Under the pieces are notes generated by a model that did not search any database, had not been told where the DNA came from, and saw nothing but the letters and a program-made list of their open reading frames with translations. A program made the position numbers and the translations under genes. A stretch of DNA of 64,000 bases from an uncultured Candidatus Actinomarina sp. (GTDB lineage: Bacteria; Actinomycetota; Acidimicrobiia; Actinomarinales; Actinomarinaceae). The stretch lies in contig CACKZW010000001.1 in assembly GCA_902604835.1 (NCBI GenBank), positions 95,606 to 159,605 on the forward strand, read 5' to 3'. Each line of letters begins with the position of its first letter. Position 1 is the stretch's first letter. This document shows positions 35,172-43,119 of this stretch, piece after piece.

Positions 35172-35287
35172 AAGCATAAAGAGAAGGTTAAGACCTCGGC
35201 AACCTGGATGACTATCCAAGGTGCCTGAAGATGTGGCAGAAATGCAACTAAATAGTCAAAGCCCTTCTCCAAACAAAGGAGAATATT
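35172..35287 (+). promoter_or_regulatory. SAM riboswitch (SAM-IV or SAM-I/IV-like) with translational switch
   Basis: The core CGGCAACC...CCAAGGUGCC is the SAM-I/SAM-IV ligand pocket, and it precedes methionine genes. My fold: P1 GCAU (35174-35177) with AUGC (35242-35245), a short P2 AGGU/ACCU, P3 ending in loop GACUA (35210-35214), which pairs with UAGUC at 35253-35257 outside P1, and a GCC/GGC P4. The 3' pseudoknot outside P1 is the SAM-IV feature. CCUUCUCC (35263-35270) can pair with the Shine-Dalgarno AAGGAGAA (35276-35283) or with GAGAAGG (35181-35187). Bound SAM should hold GAGAAGG in the aptamer and so hide the ribosome site. Confidence 0.88.
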
Positions 35288-36568
35288 ATGAAGTTTGATT
35301 CAAAACTTATTCATGCAGGTTGGGATTCAGATGCTGACTCTGAGGGGTCAATTACTGTTCCTATTTATAAAACAACTGCATATCAATTTAATAACACTGA
35401 ACATGCAGCTAGCTTGTTTGCCTTAAAAGAGTTTGGAAACATTTACTCTCGACTCGGCAACCCAACTGTTGGTGCTCTAGAAGCAAGACTAACAGCTCTA
35501 GAAGATGGGGCTATGTCTGTTGCTTTATCGTCAGGTACATCTGCAGTTATGTACTCTCTTATTAATATTATGAGTCAAGGGGATAATTTTGTTACAGCAA
35601 ACCAACTTTATGGTGGTACCTATACGATGTTCGATAATATATTACCTGAATACGGTATCGACTCAAAAAAAGTTGATATTACAGATTTAACTGCTGTTGA
35701 AAATGCAATTGATGAGAAAACTCGAGCAATATATTGCGAGACAATAACTAATCCAGGCTTGGTTGTGGCTGATATCTCTGGATTAGGAGAAATTGCTAAA
35801 TCTAAAGGAATCCCTTTAATAGTTGATGCTACTTTTACTACATCAGCAATTTGTAAACCTTTTGATTTCGGAGCAGATATTGTAGTTTATTCTCTTACAA
35901 AATGGATGTCTGGACATGGAAGAGTAATTGCGGGAGCAGTTATTGAAAAAGGTGGTTTTGACTGGGGTAATGGAAATTTCCCATTATATGACAAGCCTGA
36001 TACCAGTTATGGCGGAATGAGATGGGGACATGATTTAGGTGATTTAAGTAGTGTAGCTTACTCATTAAGACTTAGAACAGTACCGCTAAGAAACCTTGGT
36101 GCAAGTATGTCTCCAGAGACAGCTTTTGAAGTTATGAGTGGTCTTGAGACTTTAAGTCTGAGAATGGACAGGCATTGTGAAAATGCTATAAAAGCAGCTG
36201 AATATCTATCAAATCATGAACTTGTTGAATGGGTAAGGTTTCCAGGACTCAAAGATGATCCTGCTTATGACCTATCAGAAAAGTACTTGAAAGGTACTGG
36301 CGGAACAATGGTTGTTTTTGGTATTAAAGGTGGAAAAGATTCTGGACAGAAATTTATTGATAATTTAAAGATGTTTAGACATGTTGCGAATGTTGGAGAT
36401 ACTAGATCTTTAGCAATTCACCCTGCATCCACAACACATTCACAATTAGATGACGAGCAGTTAATAGCTGCAGGTTCTCCTGCAGAGTTAGTAAGGCTTT
36501 CTATTGGTATTGAAGACATAGATGATATCATAGAAGATCTATCTCAAGCTCTTGAAAGTACAAAATAA
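35288..36568 (+). CDS. metY: O-acetylhomoserine sulfhydrylase (PLP, Cys/Met metabolism family)
   Basis: The 426-residue protein has the PLP lysine in VVYSLTKWMSGHGRVIAGA (near residue 203), the YSRLGNPTVGALEARLTALEDG substrate block and the C-terminal RLSIGIEDIDDIIEDLSQAL. The ELxRLSIGIE tail and length fit MetY, which makes homocysteine from O-acetylhomoserine and sulfide. It follows a SAM riboswitch, so it is repressed when SAM is plentiful, and overlaps metX. Confidence 0.94.
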   Translation: MKFDSKLIHAGWDSDADSEGSITVPIYKTTAYQFNNTEHAASLFALKEFGNIYSRLGNPTVGALEARLTALEDGAMSVALSSGTSAVMYSLINIMSQGDNFVTANQLYGGTYTMFDNILPEYGIDSKKVDITDLTAVENAIDEKTRAIYCETITNPGLVVADISGLGEIAKSKGIPLIVDATFTTSAICKPFDFGADIVVYSLTKWMSGHGRVIAGAVIEKGGFDWGNGNFPLYDKPDTSYGGMRWGHDLGDLSSVAYSLRLRTVPLRNLGASMSPETAFEVMSGLETLSLRMDRHCENAIKAAEYLSNHELVEWVRFPGLKDDPAYDLSEKYLKGTGGTMVVFGIKGGKDSGQKFIDNLKMFRHVANVGDTRSLAIHPASTTHSQLDDEQLIAAGSPAELVRLSIGIEDIDDIIEDLSQALESTK

Positions 36569-37631
36569 AACAAGCAAGTTTTACATTCCACAATTTAAAC
36601 TTGATTCGGGTGAACTGCTTGAGAATGTAGAGATTGCTTACACTACTTACGGAACTTTGTCGGAAAAAGGCGACAATGCTGTATTAATATTTCATGCTCT
36701 AACCGGAAGTCACATGTTGGCGGGAAATTATTCTCAAGAAGAAAACCCAGAAATTCCTTGGAATGATGAATTAGAAATTGGCTGGTGGGACGAATTTGTT
36801 GGTGAAAATAAACTTATTGATACCAAAAAATATTTTGTAGTTTGTGCCAACTATCTTGGTGGATGTTATGGGACCACAGGTCCAAATTCTATAGATAATA
36901 AAACTGGATTAGAATATGGAGAGAATTTTCCAAATATTTCTTTTAAGGATATAGAGATTTCTCAAAAACAATTATTAGATGACCTAGGAGTTAAATCTTT
37001 AAAGGCCGTGATTGGTCCTTCTATTGGGGGCTTAATGGCATTAGAATTTTCCCTTTTATATCCAGATTTTGTAGAAAATCTTATCTCAATTTCAAGTGGA
37101 TATAAACTATCCACAATTCAGTTACTCCACAACCTTGAACAAGCTTATGTATTGAATCTCGCAAAAGGTTCACCTGACAGAAGAGATGAGTATTTATCTT
37201 TAGCAAGAATGATTGCACATAAAACCTACATCTCTTTGGAGCTTCTTGCCTCAAGGGCTAAAGGTGAAAGTAAGTATAGTGAAGACATAATTAATGGTTT
37301 TTTGTCAACATCTCAGGAGTCTTATATGATGCACCAAGGAGAAAAGTTTATTGAGAGATTTACACATGAATCTTACAACTCAATAATTAAAGGTTGGCAA
37401 AACTTTTCTATAGATCTCGAGCAAATTGAAAGACTTAAAGACATTAAAGTTTTAGTAGTTTCTGTTGATTCAGATGTATGTTTTTATCCAGAAGAACAAT
37501 CGGAATTTGTTAAGCTTTTAAATGCAAATAATATCAATTCAACTCATAAAACACTCAGCTCAACAAAAGGTCATGATTGTTTTCTTTTAGAGCCTGAACT
37601 ATTTGAAAAAGAATTAGGGAAATTTATCTAA
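36552..37631 (+). CDS. metX: Homoserine O-acetyltransferase
   Basis: The 359-residue protein is an alpha/beta hydrolase of the MetX type: VLIFHALTGSHML, YLGGCYGTTGPNSID, the nucleophile elbow GPSIGGLMALEF (Ser near residue 160), and the C-terminal KGHDCFLLEPE carrying the catalytic His. It acetylates homoserine and feeds MetY. The start is a TTG inside the metY end (17-base overlap). Confidence 0.94.
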   Translation: MKVQNKTSKFYIPQFKLDSGELLENVEIAYTTYGTLSEKGDNAVLIFHALTGSHMLAGNYSQEENPEIPWNDELEIGWWDEFVGENKLIDTKKYFVVCANYLGGCYGTTGPNSIDNKTGLEYGENFPNISFKDIEISQKQLLDDLGVKSLKAVIGPSIGGLMALEFSLLYPDFVENLISISSGYKLSTIQLLHNLEQAYVLNLAKGSPDRRDEYLSLARMIAHKTYISLELLASRAKGESKYSEDIINGFLSTSQESYMMHQGEKFIERFTHESYNSIIKGWQNFSIDLEQIERLKDIKVLVVSVDSDVCFYPEEQSEFVKLLNANNINSTHKTLSSTKGHDCFLLEPELFEKELGKFI

Positions 37632-37632
37632 G

Positions 37633-38070
37633 TTATTTTCTAACAGTTGAGCCCACTACAAGAGCTGCTGAAATGATTATTAAGTTTTTAACTATGTATT
37701 GACCTTCAAGGGTAAGTCCAAAAGGAAAATTTGTAAAACATACCTCGGGAAAAAGAACTAATGGCAAGAATGTTCCAGGCATTTGTATAAATAATAAAAT
37801 TATGGATATTCGAATTAATGGTTTTATTATCATCGTAATTCCTATAATTACTTCCCAAATTCCTAGAATTGGGACAAATGTTTTGGGATTTTCAAACCAG
37901 TAAACTGTATTTTCTACTAGCTCTTGGGCAGGGCTTAATCCCATAGGCTTTAGGGCACCAAACCAGATGTAGATAATTCCTAAAGAATATCTAAGTAATG
38001 TAACTCCCCACTTTGACATGAATTCAGTCACAAAAATATCTAAATCATCAAAACTTTTAATATTTCTCAC
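37633..38070 (-). CDS. DoxX/YkgB-like membrane protein
   Basis: The 145-residue protein has four hydrophobic helices. LLRYSLGIIYIWFGALKPMG, the PILGIWEVIIGITMII block and the terminal LTLEGQYIVKNLIIISAALVV are typical of DoxX/YkgB-like proteins, whose function is poorly known (some help thiosulfate:quinone oxidoreduction). It abuts the convergent metX end. Confidence 0.75.
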   Translation of the reverse strand: MRNIKSFDDLDIFVTEFMSKWGVTLLRYSLGIIYIWFGALKPMGLSPAQELVENTVYWFENPKTFVPILGIWEVIIGITMIIKPLIRISIILLFIQMPGTFLPLVLFPEVCFTNFPFGLTLEGQYIVKNLIIISAALVVGSTVRK

Positions 38071-38119
38071 AAAAACAATCTAGTTAGTTATTTAAATAAT
38101 AAGAAAAAAAATATGTTGA

Positions 38120-38287
38120 TTATCGAAAAATTACGTAGATCAAAAATGAACTACTTACCCAAGCCACAGAAAATGTAAAAACTACAAAAAAAAGTTTCAC
38201 ATTTTTGATTACACCAGAAAAAAACAATGCTAAAAGTAATCCAAAAATTATTGAAAACCCAATTATAAATGCATCGAGTAAACTCAC
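38120..38287 (-). CDS. Small two-helix membrane protein coupled to an esterase gene
   Basis: Reading the minus strand from GTG at 38285-38287 gives 55 residues, beginning MSLLDAFIIGFSIIFGLLLA and ending FLIYVIFR. It has two helices (about 5-26 and 31-53) with a charged turn, VIKNVKL. The start shares a base with the TAG stop of the upstream esterase (TAGTG), which supports translation. The coding character and hydrophobic pattern make it more convincing than the overlapping ORF in another frame. No family is recognised. Confidence 0.6.
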   Translation of the reverse strand: MSLLDAFIIGFSIIFGLLLALFFSGVIKNVKLFFVVFTFSVAWVSSSFLIYVIFR

Positions 38288-39270
38288 TAGATATTAATTT
38301 GAGATTCGTGTTCTGTCTGTGAAGGTAAATGTTTATCAAGAAAATATCCTATTTGTTCAAAAGCAGATATTGTTTCGGGCATTCTTACATCTATATGAAA
38401 AACATGATACATCCCTTCCCATTCAAAATATTCATTTTCACATTTATCTCTATCAAGTATTTTCTTCAATGACTGCGAATCAGATAATAATAATTCTTCT
38501 GTACCGACCTGAATCATTATTGGAGGACTTGAAGTGAAATCACCTTTAAGCGGGACCATGTAAGGATTATTTGAATCAAATTCTCCTTCATTAATATAAA
38601 AGCCATGAAGTGAGTCTCCATTTGCCCAAATTCTTTTGAATATTGGACCTAAGAGCAAGTCTCTGTCTGCCATGTTTTCTGTATAAGTAGTTCCTGTTCC
38701 CGTTAAATCTGTCCACGGTGACAATAAAGCTAGTGATGTTGGTAAATCATTATCTGTATCAATTAGTTTTAATAAAGCTACAAGTGCAAGATTGCCTCCG
38801 GCAGAATCCCCACCAAATGCAATTTGGTTTGATTTGTAATTTTTTTCATTCAATAAATATTCATAAACTGTAAGAGCATCATTAAGTTGTGAAGGGTACT
38901 TGCTTTCAGGTCCAAGACGGTAGTCAGGAACGTAGATTGTTGTTTTTGTTATGTCAGCCAAATAGCTTACTAGTGAATAATGGCTTTTGGGACTACCTAA
39001 AGAGTAAGCTCCTCCATGAAAATATAATAATATCCTATTTGGATCGGATGAAGGTGTAGATATTTTCCATGTTTTTATTCCGTTAATGTAAAATTCTTCT
39101 TTGTTTGTTCCTTTAACTTTCGGACCAAATTTTCCTTGTAAGTCAACAAGCCATCTAAAAAGCTTTATTCTCCAATTTGTCATCTCATTTGGGCTTCTAT
39201 ATAAAGCACTCAAAATTTTTGCAAAACGCCTAAATTGTTTTATGCTTTTTTGAGCTTGTTTACTAACCAT
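38287..39270 (-). CDS. Hormone-sensitive-lipase-type esterase (family IV)
   Basis: The 327-residue protein has the oxyanion motif FHGGAYSLGS (HGG) near residue 90, the nucleophile elbow GDSAGGNLAL near residue 155, catalytic Asp in VGTEELLLSD (Glu/Asp near residue 274) and a late His in YHVFHID. The HGG...GDSAGG layout is that of bacterial HSL-like carboxylesterases. Substrate is unknown. The downstream 55-residue gene overlaps its stop. Confidence 0.85.
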   Translation of the reverse strand: MVSKQAQKSIKQFRRFAKILSALYRSPNEMTNWRIKLFRWLVDLQGKFGPKVKGTNKEEFYINGIKTWKISTPSSDPNRILLYFHGGAYSLGSPKSHYSLVSYLADITKTTIYVPDYRLGPESKYPSQLNDALTVYEYLLNEKNYKSNQIAFGGDSAGGNLALVALLKLIDTDNDLPTSLALLSPWTDLTGTGTTYTENMADRDLLLGPIFKRIWANGDSLHGFYINEGEFDSNNPYMVPLKGDFTSSPPIMIQVGTEELLLSDSQSLKKILDRDKCENEYFEWEGMYHVFHIDVRMPETISAFEQIGYFLDKHLPSQTEHESQINI

Positions 39271-39318
39271 ATAAATTAATGATATAGACTAAATCTCTTC
39301 TTTGCACTGTAAAAATAC

Positions 39319-39741
39319 TTAGGAAGGTCTCCTAAAGTTCTTGGAGAGAAAAGTTTCTAATTCATCTAAATTTTCTACAATATTATCTCCATAACTAAAT
39401 ATCCCCCAAATAAAATTGTTTATTGGTTTTATTGAATTTGCACTTATCCCAATTAATGTTTTTCCAGATTTATATGCGTATCCAATCTCTGCAGCTGTTC
39501 CAGAATCTACATCTCTCCCAGTTAAAAGAGCAACTACTAAATCGGCTGGCTCAAGGTATTCCATATCTACATCAAAAATTTTTTCTTTTTTTTCACGAGT
39601 AAATTCACCAGTTACTAAACCAGCATCTCGGTGAGGAAGAAAACTATCAAAACCATAACTCTCAACTAACTTTGTAATTTTTTCTAGATATTTTCTTTCA
39701 TGATCATCAAATAAAGGTCCAGCTATATATGCTTTTTTCAT
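39319..39741 (-). CDS. Nucleoside 2-deoxyribosyltransferase family protein
   Basis: The 140-residue protein begins KKAYIAGPLF (the usual YLAGPLF nucleotide-binding start), has DVDMEYLEPADLVVALLTGRDVDSGTAAEIGYAYKSGK, and fits the short NDT/DNPH1-like family, which cleaves or transfers the sugar of deoxynucleosides or their monophosphates. Asp and Glu in DSGTAAEIG are the expected active-site residues. It overlaps the next gene on the same strand by four bases. Confidence 0.85.
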   Translation of the reverse strand: MKKAYIAGPLFDDHERKYLEKITKLVESYGFDSFLPHRDAGLVTGEFTREKKEKIFDVDMEYLEPADLVVALLTGRDVDSGTAAEIGYAYKSGKTLIGISANSIKPINNFIWGIFSYGDNIVENLDELETFLSKNFRRPS

Positions 39742-40457
39742 AAATCTATTCTATTTAAAAAATCTTTGATTTCTACTAGGCCCTTATAATTTAAGATACT
39801 GTCCGACATGGAGTTGATACTGCTTAAAATATTCTGATTCCATACTTCTTTTAGTGGAACAACATCGACTTTTATAAAGAAAATACTTGTTTCGGTATCA
39901 ATGGGTGCTGACGTTTGTGTTTCTACTCTAAAATATAGATTTTCAAAATTTGATATGTTTGGTTTTTCAATCTCTGTGAATTCACTTAAGTTATTGTTAG
40001 TTGTTATTGTCCAAACCCATCTCTTTATTTCTTGTTTAGTCATATATTGTGACAACTTACCACTTGCCTCAATTAGTTGTTCACTATCAGCTATGGGTTC
40101 ATGGATTTTAGATAAGGGTTTACCAAGTTTATCCATCGGTTTCCATCCACTGGGAAAGCAAACTGAAACTACTTCCATATTTCCAAGATACATTATTGAA
40201 AAATCTTCTTCAAAGCATAAAGTTGTTTCATAAAGTGAGAAATTTTTATTAAGTTTGCAATAACTTAAAAATTTATCAAGTAAATTTTTTTCTTCTGAAA
40301 GTTTTGTTTGGCCATATAATTTTTTGCCATATAGGTCTAATTGTTTTTGTTTTTCTAATATGTAGGTCTGGTTAGGAGTTTTATTAAAAATTTGGCCATG
40401 ATGGCGAGACATTGTTGGTTTATTTGTAAATGGTGTTTTAACAAAATTTATATTCAT
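39738..40457 (-). CDS. DUF3445 (heme-dependent oxidative N-demethylase-like) protein
   Basis: The 239-residue protein from the ATG at 40455-40457 has VSVCFPSGWKPMDKLGKPLSKIHEPI, a W-rich middle (RWVWTITTNNN) and NLYFRVETQTSAPI, matching DUF3445, the alpha-subunit-like family of heme-dependent oxidative N-demethylases. That assignment is from memory of the pattern. The usual partner flavin-reductase subunits are not in the window. The upstream ORF extension overlaps the divergent hydrolase and is less likely to be translated. Confidence 0.65.
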   Translation of the reverse strand: MNINFVKTPFTNKPTMSRHHGQIFNKTPNQTYILEKQKQLDLYGKKLYGQTKLSEEKNLLDKFLSYCKLNKNFSLYETTLCFEEDFSIMYLGNMEVVSVCFPSGWKPMDKLGKPLSKIHEPIADSEQLIEASGKLSQYMTKQEIKRWVWTITTNNNLSEFTEIEKPNISNFENLYFRVETQTSAPIDTETSIFFIKVDVVPLKEVWNQNILSSINSMSDSILNYKGLVEIKDFLNRIDL

Positions 40458-40488
40458 TAATATTGATTTTAGAGTTAAAAGGAAAAAT

Positions 40489-41229
40489 TTGAAAAAAGTA
40501 GGCATTCTTCTTATCCACGGTCTCTGGGAGCATAGAGGAAGACATGATGTTAATGCATCATGGTTTAAGAATTTAAATATAGAACCCTTTCTAGTGGACC
40601 TACCGGGACATGGAAAAAATGCGGATGTATTTGGTCACATTGAACAATGGGAAGAAGTAGAAAACTCTATAGTAGAAGCATATGAAGCAATAGAGTCTTA
40701 TGATGTAAAAATTGTATTTGGCATATCCTTTGGTGGGCAAGTAGCTTTGCATTGTATATTAAAAAATATTATCGATCCAGATTTTTTAATATTGTCCGCC
40801 CCAAGCCTAGGTGATAATTATCCACAATTTATAAAGACCATATCCAAATCAATATCAAAACTATTTCCCAAATTAAGAATTCCATCTTCAGCTAACAAAA
40901 GAAATTTATCCACAGATGATGAAGTTGTAAAAGATTATTTTAACGATCCACTTGTTTTTAGATCAATAAGCGCAAAATTTGGAAATGAAACTATTGAATC
41001 ACAAAAGTTTGTAAACGAAAATATTTCAAATTTAAAAACACCTACACTATATCTTCATGGAGATAAAGATAGTATTGTTCCAATTTCTTCAGGAGATGAA
41101 TTGTCAAGATTAGCAAATGTTAAATTTATAACTGTTTCTAACTCCAAGCATGAAATTTTAAATCAAGATACAAGACCATTTGTATTAAGTGAGATTCATC
41201 ATTGGCTTGTAGAAGAAAAAATTATTTAA
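40489..41229 (+). CDS. Alpha/beta hydrolase (monoacylglycerol lipase-like)
   Basis: The 246-residue protein starts from a TTG at 40489. It has ILLIHGLWEHRGRHD, DLPGHGKNADVFG, nucleophile elbow GISFGGQVAL near residue 85, and catalytic Asp and His in LYLHGDKDSIVPISSG and SNSKHEILNQ. These blocks fit the serine-aminopeptidase S33/monoacylglycerol lipase group. It is divergent from the DUF3445 gene with only about 30 bases between starts. Confidence 0.82.
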   Translation: MKKVGILLIHGLWEHRGRHDVNASWFKNLNIEPFLVDLPGHGKNADVFGHIEQWEEVENSIVEAYEAIESYDVKIVFGISFGGQVALHCILKNIIDPDFLILSAPSLGDNYPQFIKTISKSISKLFPKLRIPSSANKRNLSTDDEVVKDYFNDPLVFRSISAKFGNETIESQKFVNENISNLKTPTLYLHGDKDSIVPISSGDELSRLANVKFITVSNSKHEILNQDTRPFVLSEIHHWLVEEKII

Positions 41230-41283
41230 TATTTCTTATTGCAACTTATTTGCATTAACTTAATTAAATTTTATACTTTTAAT

Positions 41284-42210
41284 ATGCACGTGCCTGACGG
41301 ATTTATAAATGCTCCAGTTTCTGCTGCATCTGGTCTGATAAGCTTAGGGACTATTTGGGCATATATTAGAAATGCTAAAAATTTAGTAGCTGATCGTTTG
41401 ATTGCACTTACTGGAATGATGTCAGCATTAATTTTTGTATTGCAAATGATTAATTTCCCAATAGCAGCGGGAACCAGTGGTCATCTTTTAGGTGGTGCGT
41501 TAGCAGTTGTAGTTTTAGGACCTAGTCTTGGAATTATATGCATATCAATAGTTGTTGTAATTCAGTCATTGCTTTTTGCCGATGGTGGTCTAAGTGCACT
41601 AGGGGTTAATTTACTTAATATGGCAGTAGTTACCTCTCTTATTGGCTGGATAACAATATCTACATGGAAAAAATTATTTGGTGAAAGTTATTCTTCGACT
41701 ATTTCAGGATCATTCATAGCTGGTTTATTGTCTGTTGTATTTTCTTCAATTGCATTTGTTCTTGAATATTCTTTGGGAGGAACAGTAGCAGTGCCTCTTG
41801 GAAGTGTATTAATAGCAATGGTCTCAAGCCATTTACTTATTGGTATAGGCGAGGGAGTCATTACCGCTTTGATTGTTTCTCTACTTTTAAGAGTTAGATC
41901 TGATTTAGTTTATGTAAATAAAAATACCGAGCAGAGCAACAAAGTAACTTCATTTTATGGATTGTTTATACTATTAATATTAGTTCTCACTTTAATTACT
42001 CCTTACGCCTCTTCGTCACCTGATGGTCTTGAGTCTGTAGCTGAATCATTTGGCTTTAATGAAGATGCAGGAATTATTTTGTTTTTAGAAGATTATGGTA
42101 TAGAGAATATCAACAATAACTTCTTGTCTACAGTTCTGAGTGCGGTTTTAGGAATAGTTGTAATAGTTGGACTATTTAATATTTTTATAAAAGTTAAAAA
42201 TCGAAATTAA
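41284..42210 (+). CDS. CbiM/NikM-type ECF metal permease fused to a CbiN/PDGLE domain
   Basis: The 308-residue protein starts at the ATG at 41284, because the Met1-His2 of MHVPDGFINAPV is the metal-binding N-terminus of this family; the ORF opens 15 codons earlier. Helices follow with ALIFVLQMINFPIAAGTSGHLLGGALA, then a C-terminal part with SSPDGLESVAESFGFN (PDGLE domain) and a final helix, so M and N functions are fused. It imports cobalt or nickel, but no CbiQ or CbiO gene is nearby; the ATPase and T component must come from elsewhere. Confidence 0.9.
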   Translation: MHVPDGFINAPVSAASGLISLGTIWAYIRNAKNLVADRLIALTGMMSALIFVLQMINFPIAAGTSGHLLGGALAVVVLGPSLGIICISIVVVIQSLLFADGGLSALGVNLLNMAVVTSLIGWITISTWKKLFGESYSSTISGSFIAGLLSVVFSSIAFVLEYSLGGTVAVPLGSVLIAMVSSHLLIGIGEGVITALIVSLLLRVRSDLVYVNKNTEQSNKVTSFYGLFILLILVLTLITPYASSSPDGLESVAESFGFNEDAGIILFLEDYGIENINNNFLSTVLSAVLGIVVIVGLFNIFIKVKNRN

Positions 42211-42305
42211 AGTGGGAAAAAAAAGATAATTTTTTTTTGAAAAAAATTTTATTTCAGTGTATTTTTATATTAACTTTTTGTGAAGAAAGTCTTTATAGAT
42301 AATCA

Positions 42306-42395
42306 TTACAAGAAGAAAAAGAGATAGCCCTTGAAGCAAGTGAGTTTTGGCAACAAAACAAGCGGAGTATTCAAGGGTTTTCTCATTTTAAAATA
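42306..42395 (+). ncRNA. Candidate small structured RNA with GNRA-capped hairpin
   Basis: The stretch 42317-42387 folds as one long hairpin. CCCUUGAA (42328-42335) pairs perfectly with UUCAAGGG (42370-42377), extended outward by GAGA/UCUC across U-U, A-U and G-U pairs. An asymmetric internal loop GCAAGUGA opposite AAGCGGAGUA leads to GUUUUG/CAAAAC capped by the tetraloop GCAA. It ends in a U-rich tail (UUUUCUCAUUUU). A possible promoter precedes it (TTAACT at 42270-42275, TATAGA at 42294-42299). No family is recognised; whether it is transcribed is not known. Confidence 0.45.
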
Positions 42396-42488
42396 TATTT
42401 TCTTAGTGTTTACATTCTGTTTAAAAAAAGTATTCGTAATTATCAAATATTTAATTAATTCCTATTCAATTAGTACGTATACAAAACT

Positions 42489-42506
42489 CCCCAGTTCTTA
42501 CTGGGG
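42489..42506 (+). promoter_or_regulatory. Strong hairpin upstream of the uracil-DNA glycosylase
   Basis: CCCCAGT and ACTGGGG form a seven-pair stem around UCUU, lengthened by AAC/GUU across a U-U mismatch. No U-run follows directly. In this AT-rich region it is an outlier in G+C. It could end the upstream RNA or influence udg expression, which starts 35 bases later. Confidence 0.4.
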
Positions 42507-42540
42507 TGTTCCCAAAACAATTTTCTATTAGAATTTTTAT

Positions 42541-43119
42541 ATGACAGGAAATCAAGATCTCTTGTTGCTACATAAAGAATGTAGAAAGTGTAAATCTTGC
42601 GAACTTTCTAAAACTAGAAATAATGTTGTTGTAGCCAAGGGAAATACTAAAGCTAAGATTTTAATCATTGGAGAAGGACCTGGGGAGCAAGAAGATATTA
42701 CTGGATTTCCGTTTGTTGGAAGAGCCGGAAAAATGCTTGATTCAGCATTAATGTCTGTTGAAATTGATCCTTTGGAGGATTGTTATATTACAAATATTGT
42801 TAAGTGTAGACCTCCTCAAAATAGGAAGCCTCATTCAAATGAAATAAATTCATGTATGCCTTGGCTAACAAAACAGATTAATTTATTAAATCCAAAAATT
42901 ATAATTTTGGCGGGATCAACATCTGTGGAAGCATTTCTTGAGATAAAAAAACCAATTTCGAAGATAAGAGGTGAGTGGATAATAAAGGACAATATCAAGA
43001 TTATGCCTATTTTTCATCCATCATATCTCTTAAGAAGCCCTTCGAAAGAGCCTGGGAAACCAAAATGGTTAACCTGGCAAGATTTAAAAAAAGTTAAAAC
43101 TGCTTTTGATAATCTTTAG
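42541..43119 (+). CDS. Uracil-DNA glycosylase, family 4/5 type
   Basis: The 192-residue protein has the N-terminal Cys cluster CRKCKSCELSKTR, motif GEGPGEQEDITGFPFVGRAGKMLD, YITNIVKCRPPQNRKP with a further Cys, MPWL and the HPSYLLRSP end motif. The four Cys (CxxC...C...C) bind [4Fe-4S], as in type 4 UDGs. It excises uracil from DNA. The stop overlaps the convergent EamA gene. Confidence 0.93.
   Translation: MTGNQDLLLLHKECRKCKSCELSKTRNNVVVAKGNTKAKILIIGEGPGEQEDITGFPFVGRAGKMLDSALMSVEIDPLEDCYITNIVKCRPPQNRKPHSNEINSCMPWLTKQINLLNPKIIILAGSTSVEAFLEIKKPISKIRGEWIIKDNIKIMPIFHPSYLLRSPSKEPGKPKWLTWQDLKKVKTAFDNL

Noticed and set aside
35181..35270. GAGAAGG/CCUUCUC as P1 of the SAM aptamer
   Set aside because: It would expose the ribosome site when SAM is bound and would leave the UAGUC pseudoknot strand inside P1. 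GCAU/AUGC as P1 fits SAM-IV topology and gives a sensible off-switch.
38151..38339. 62-residue minus-strand ORF with many Phe, Trp and Cys
   Set aside because: Overlaps the end of the esterase and a better-supported frame that gives a clean two-helix protein starting at the esterase stop.
42317..42387. SRP RNA or Mn-riboswitch identity for the hairpin RNA
   Set aside because: It lacks the SRP GGAAGG/AGCAG core; GGAGUA recalls the yybP-ykoY loop, but the topology and the partner loop do not fit.
42331..42531. 66-residue plus-strand ORF after cbiM
   Set aside because: TTG start inside the RNA-like hairpin, no ribosome site, biased hydrophobic composition typical of AT-rich non-coding DNA.
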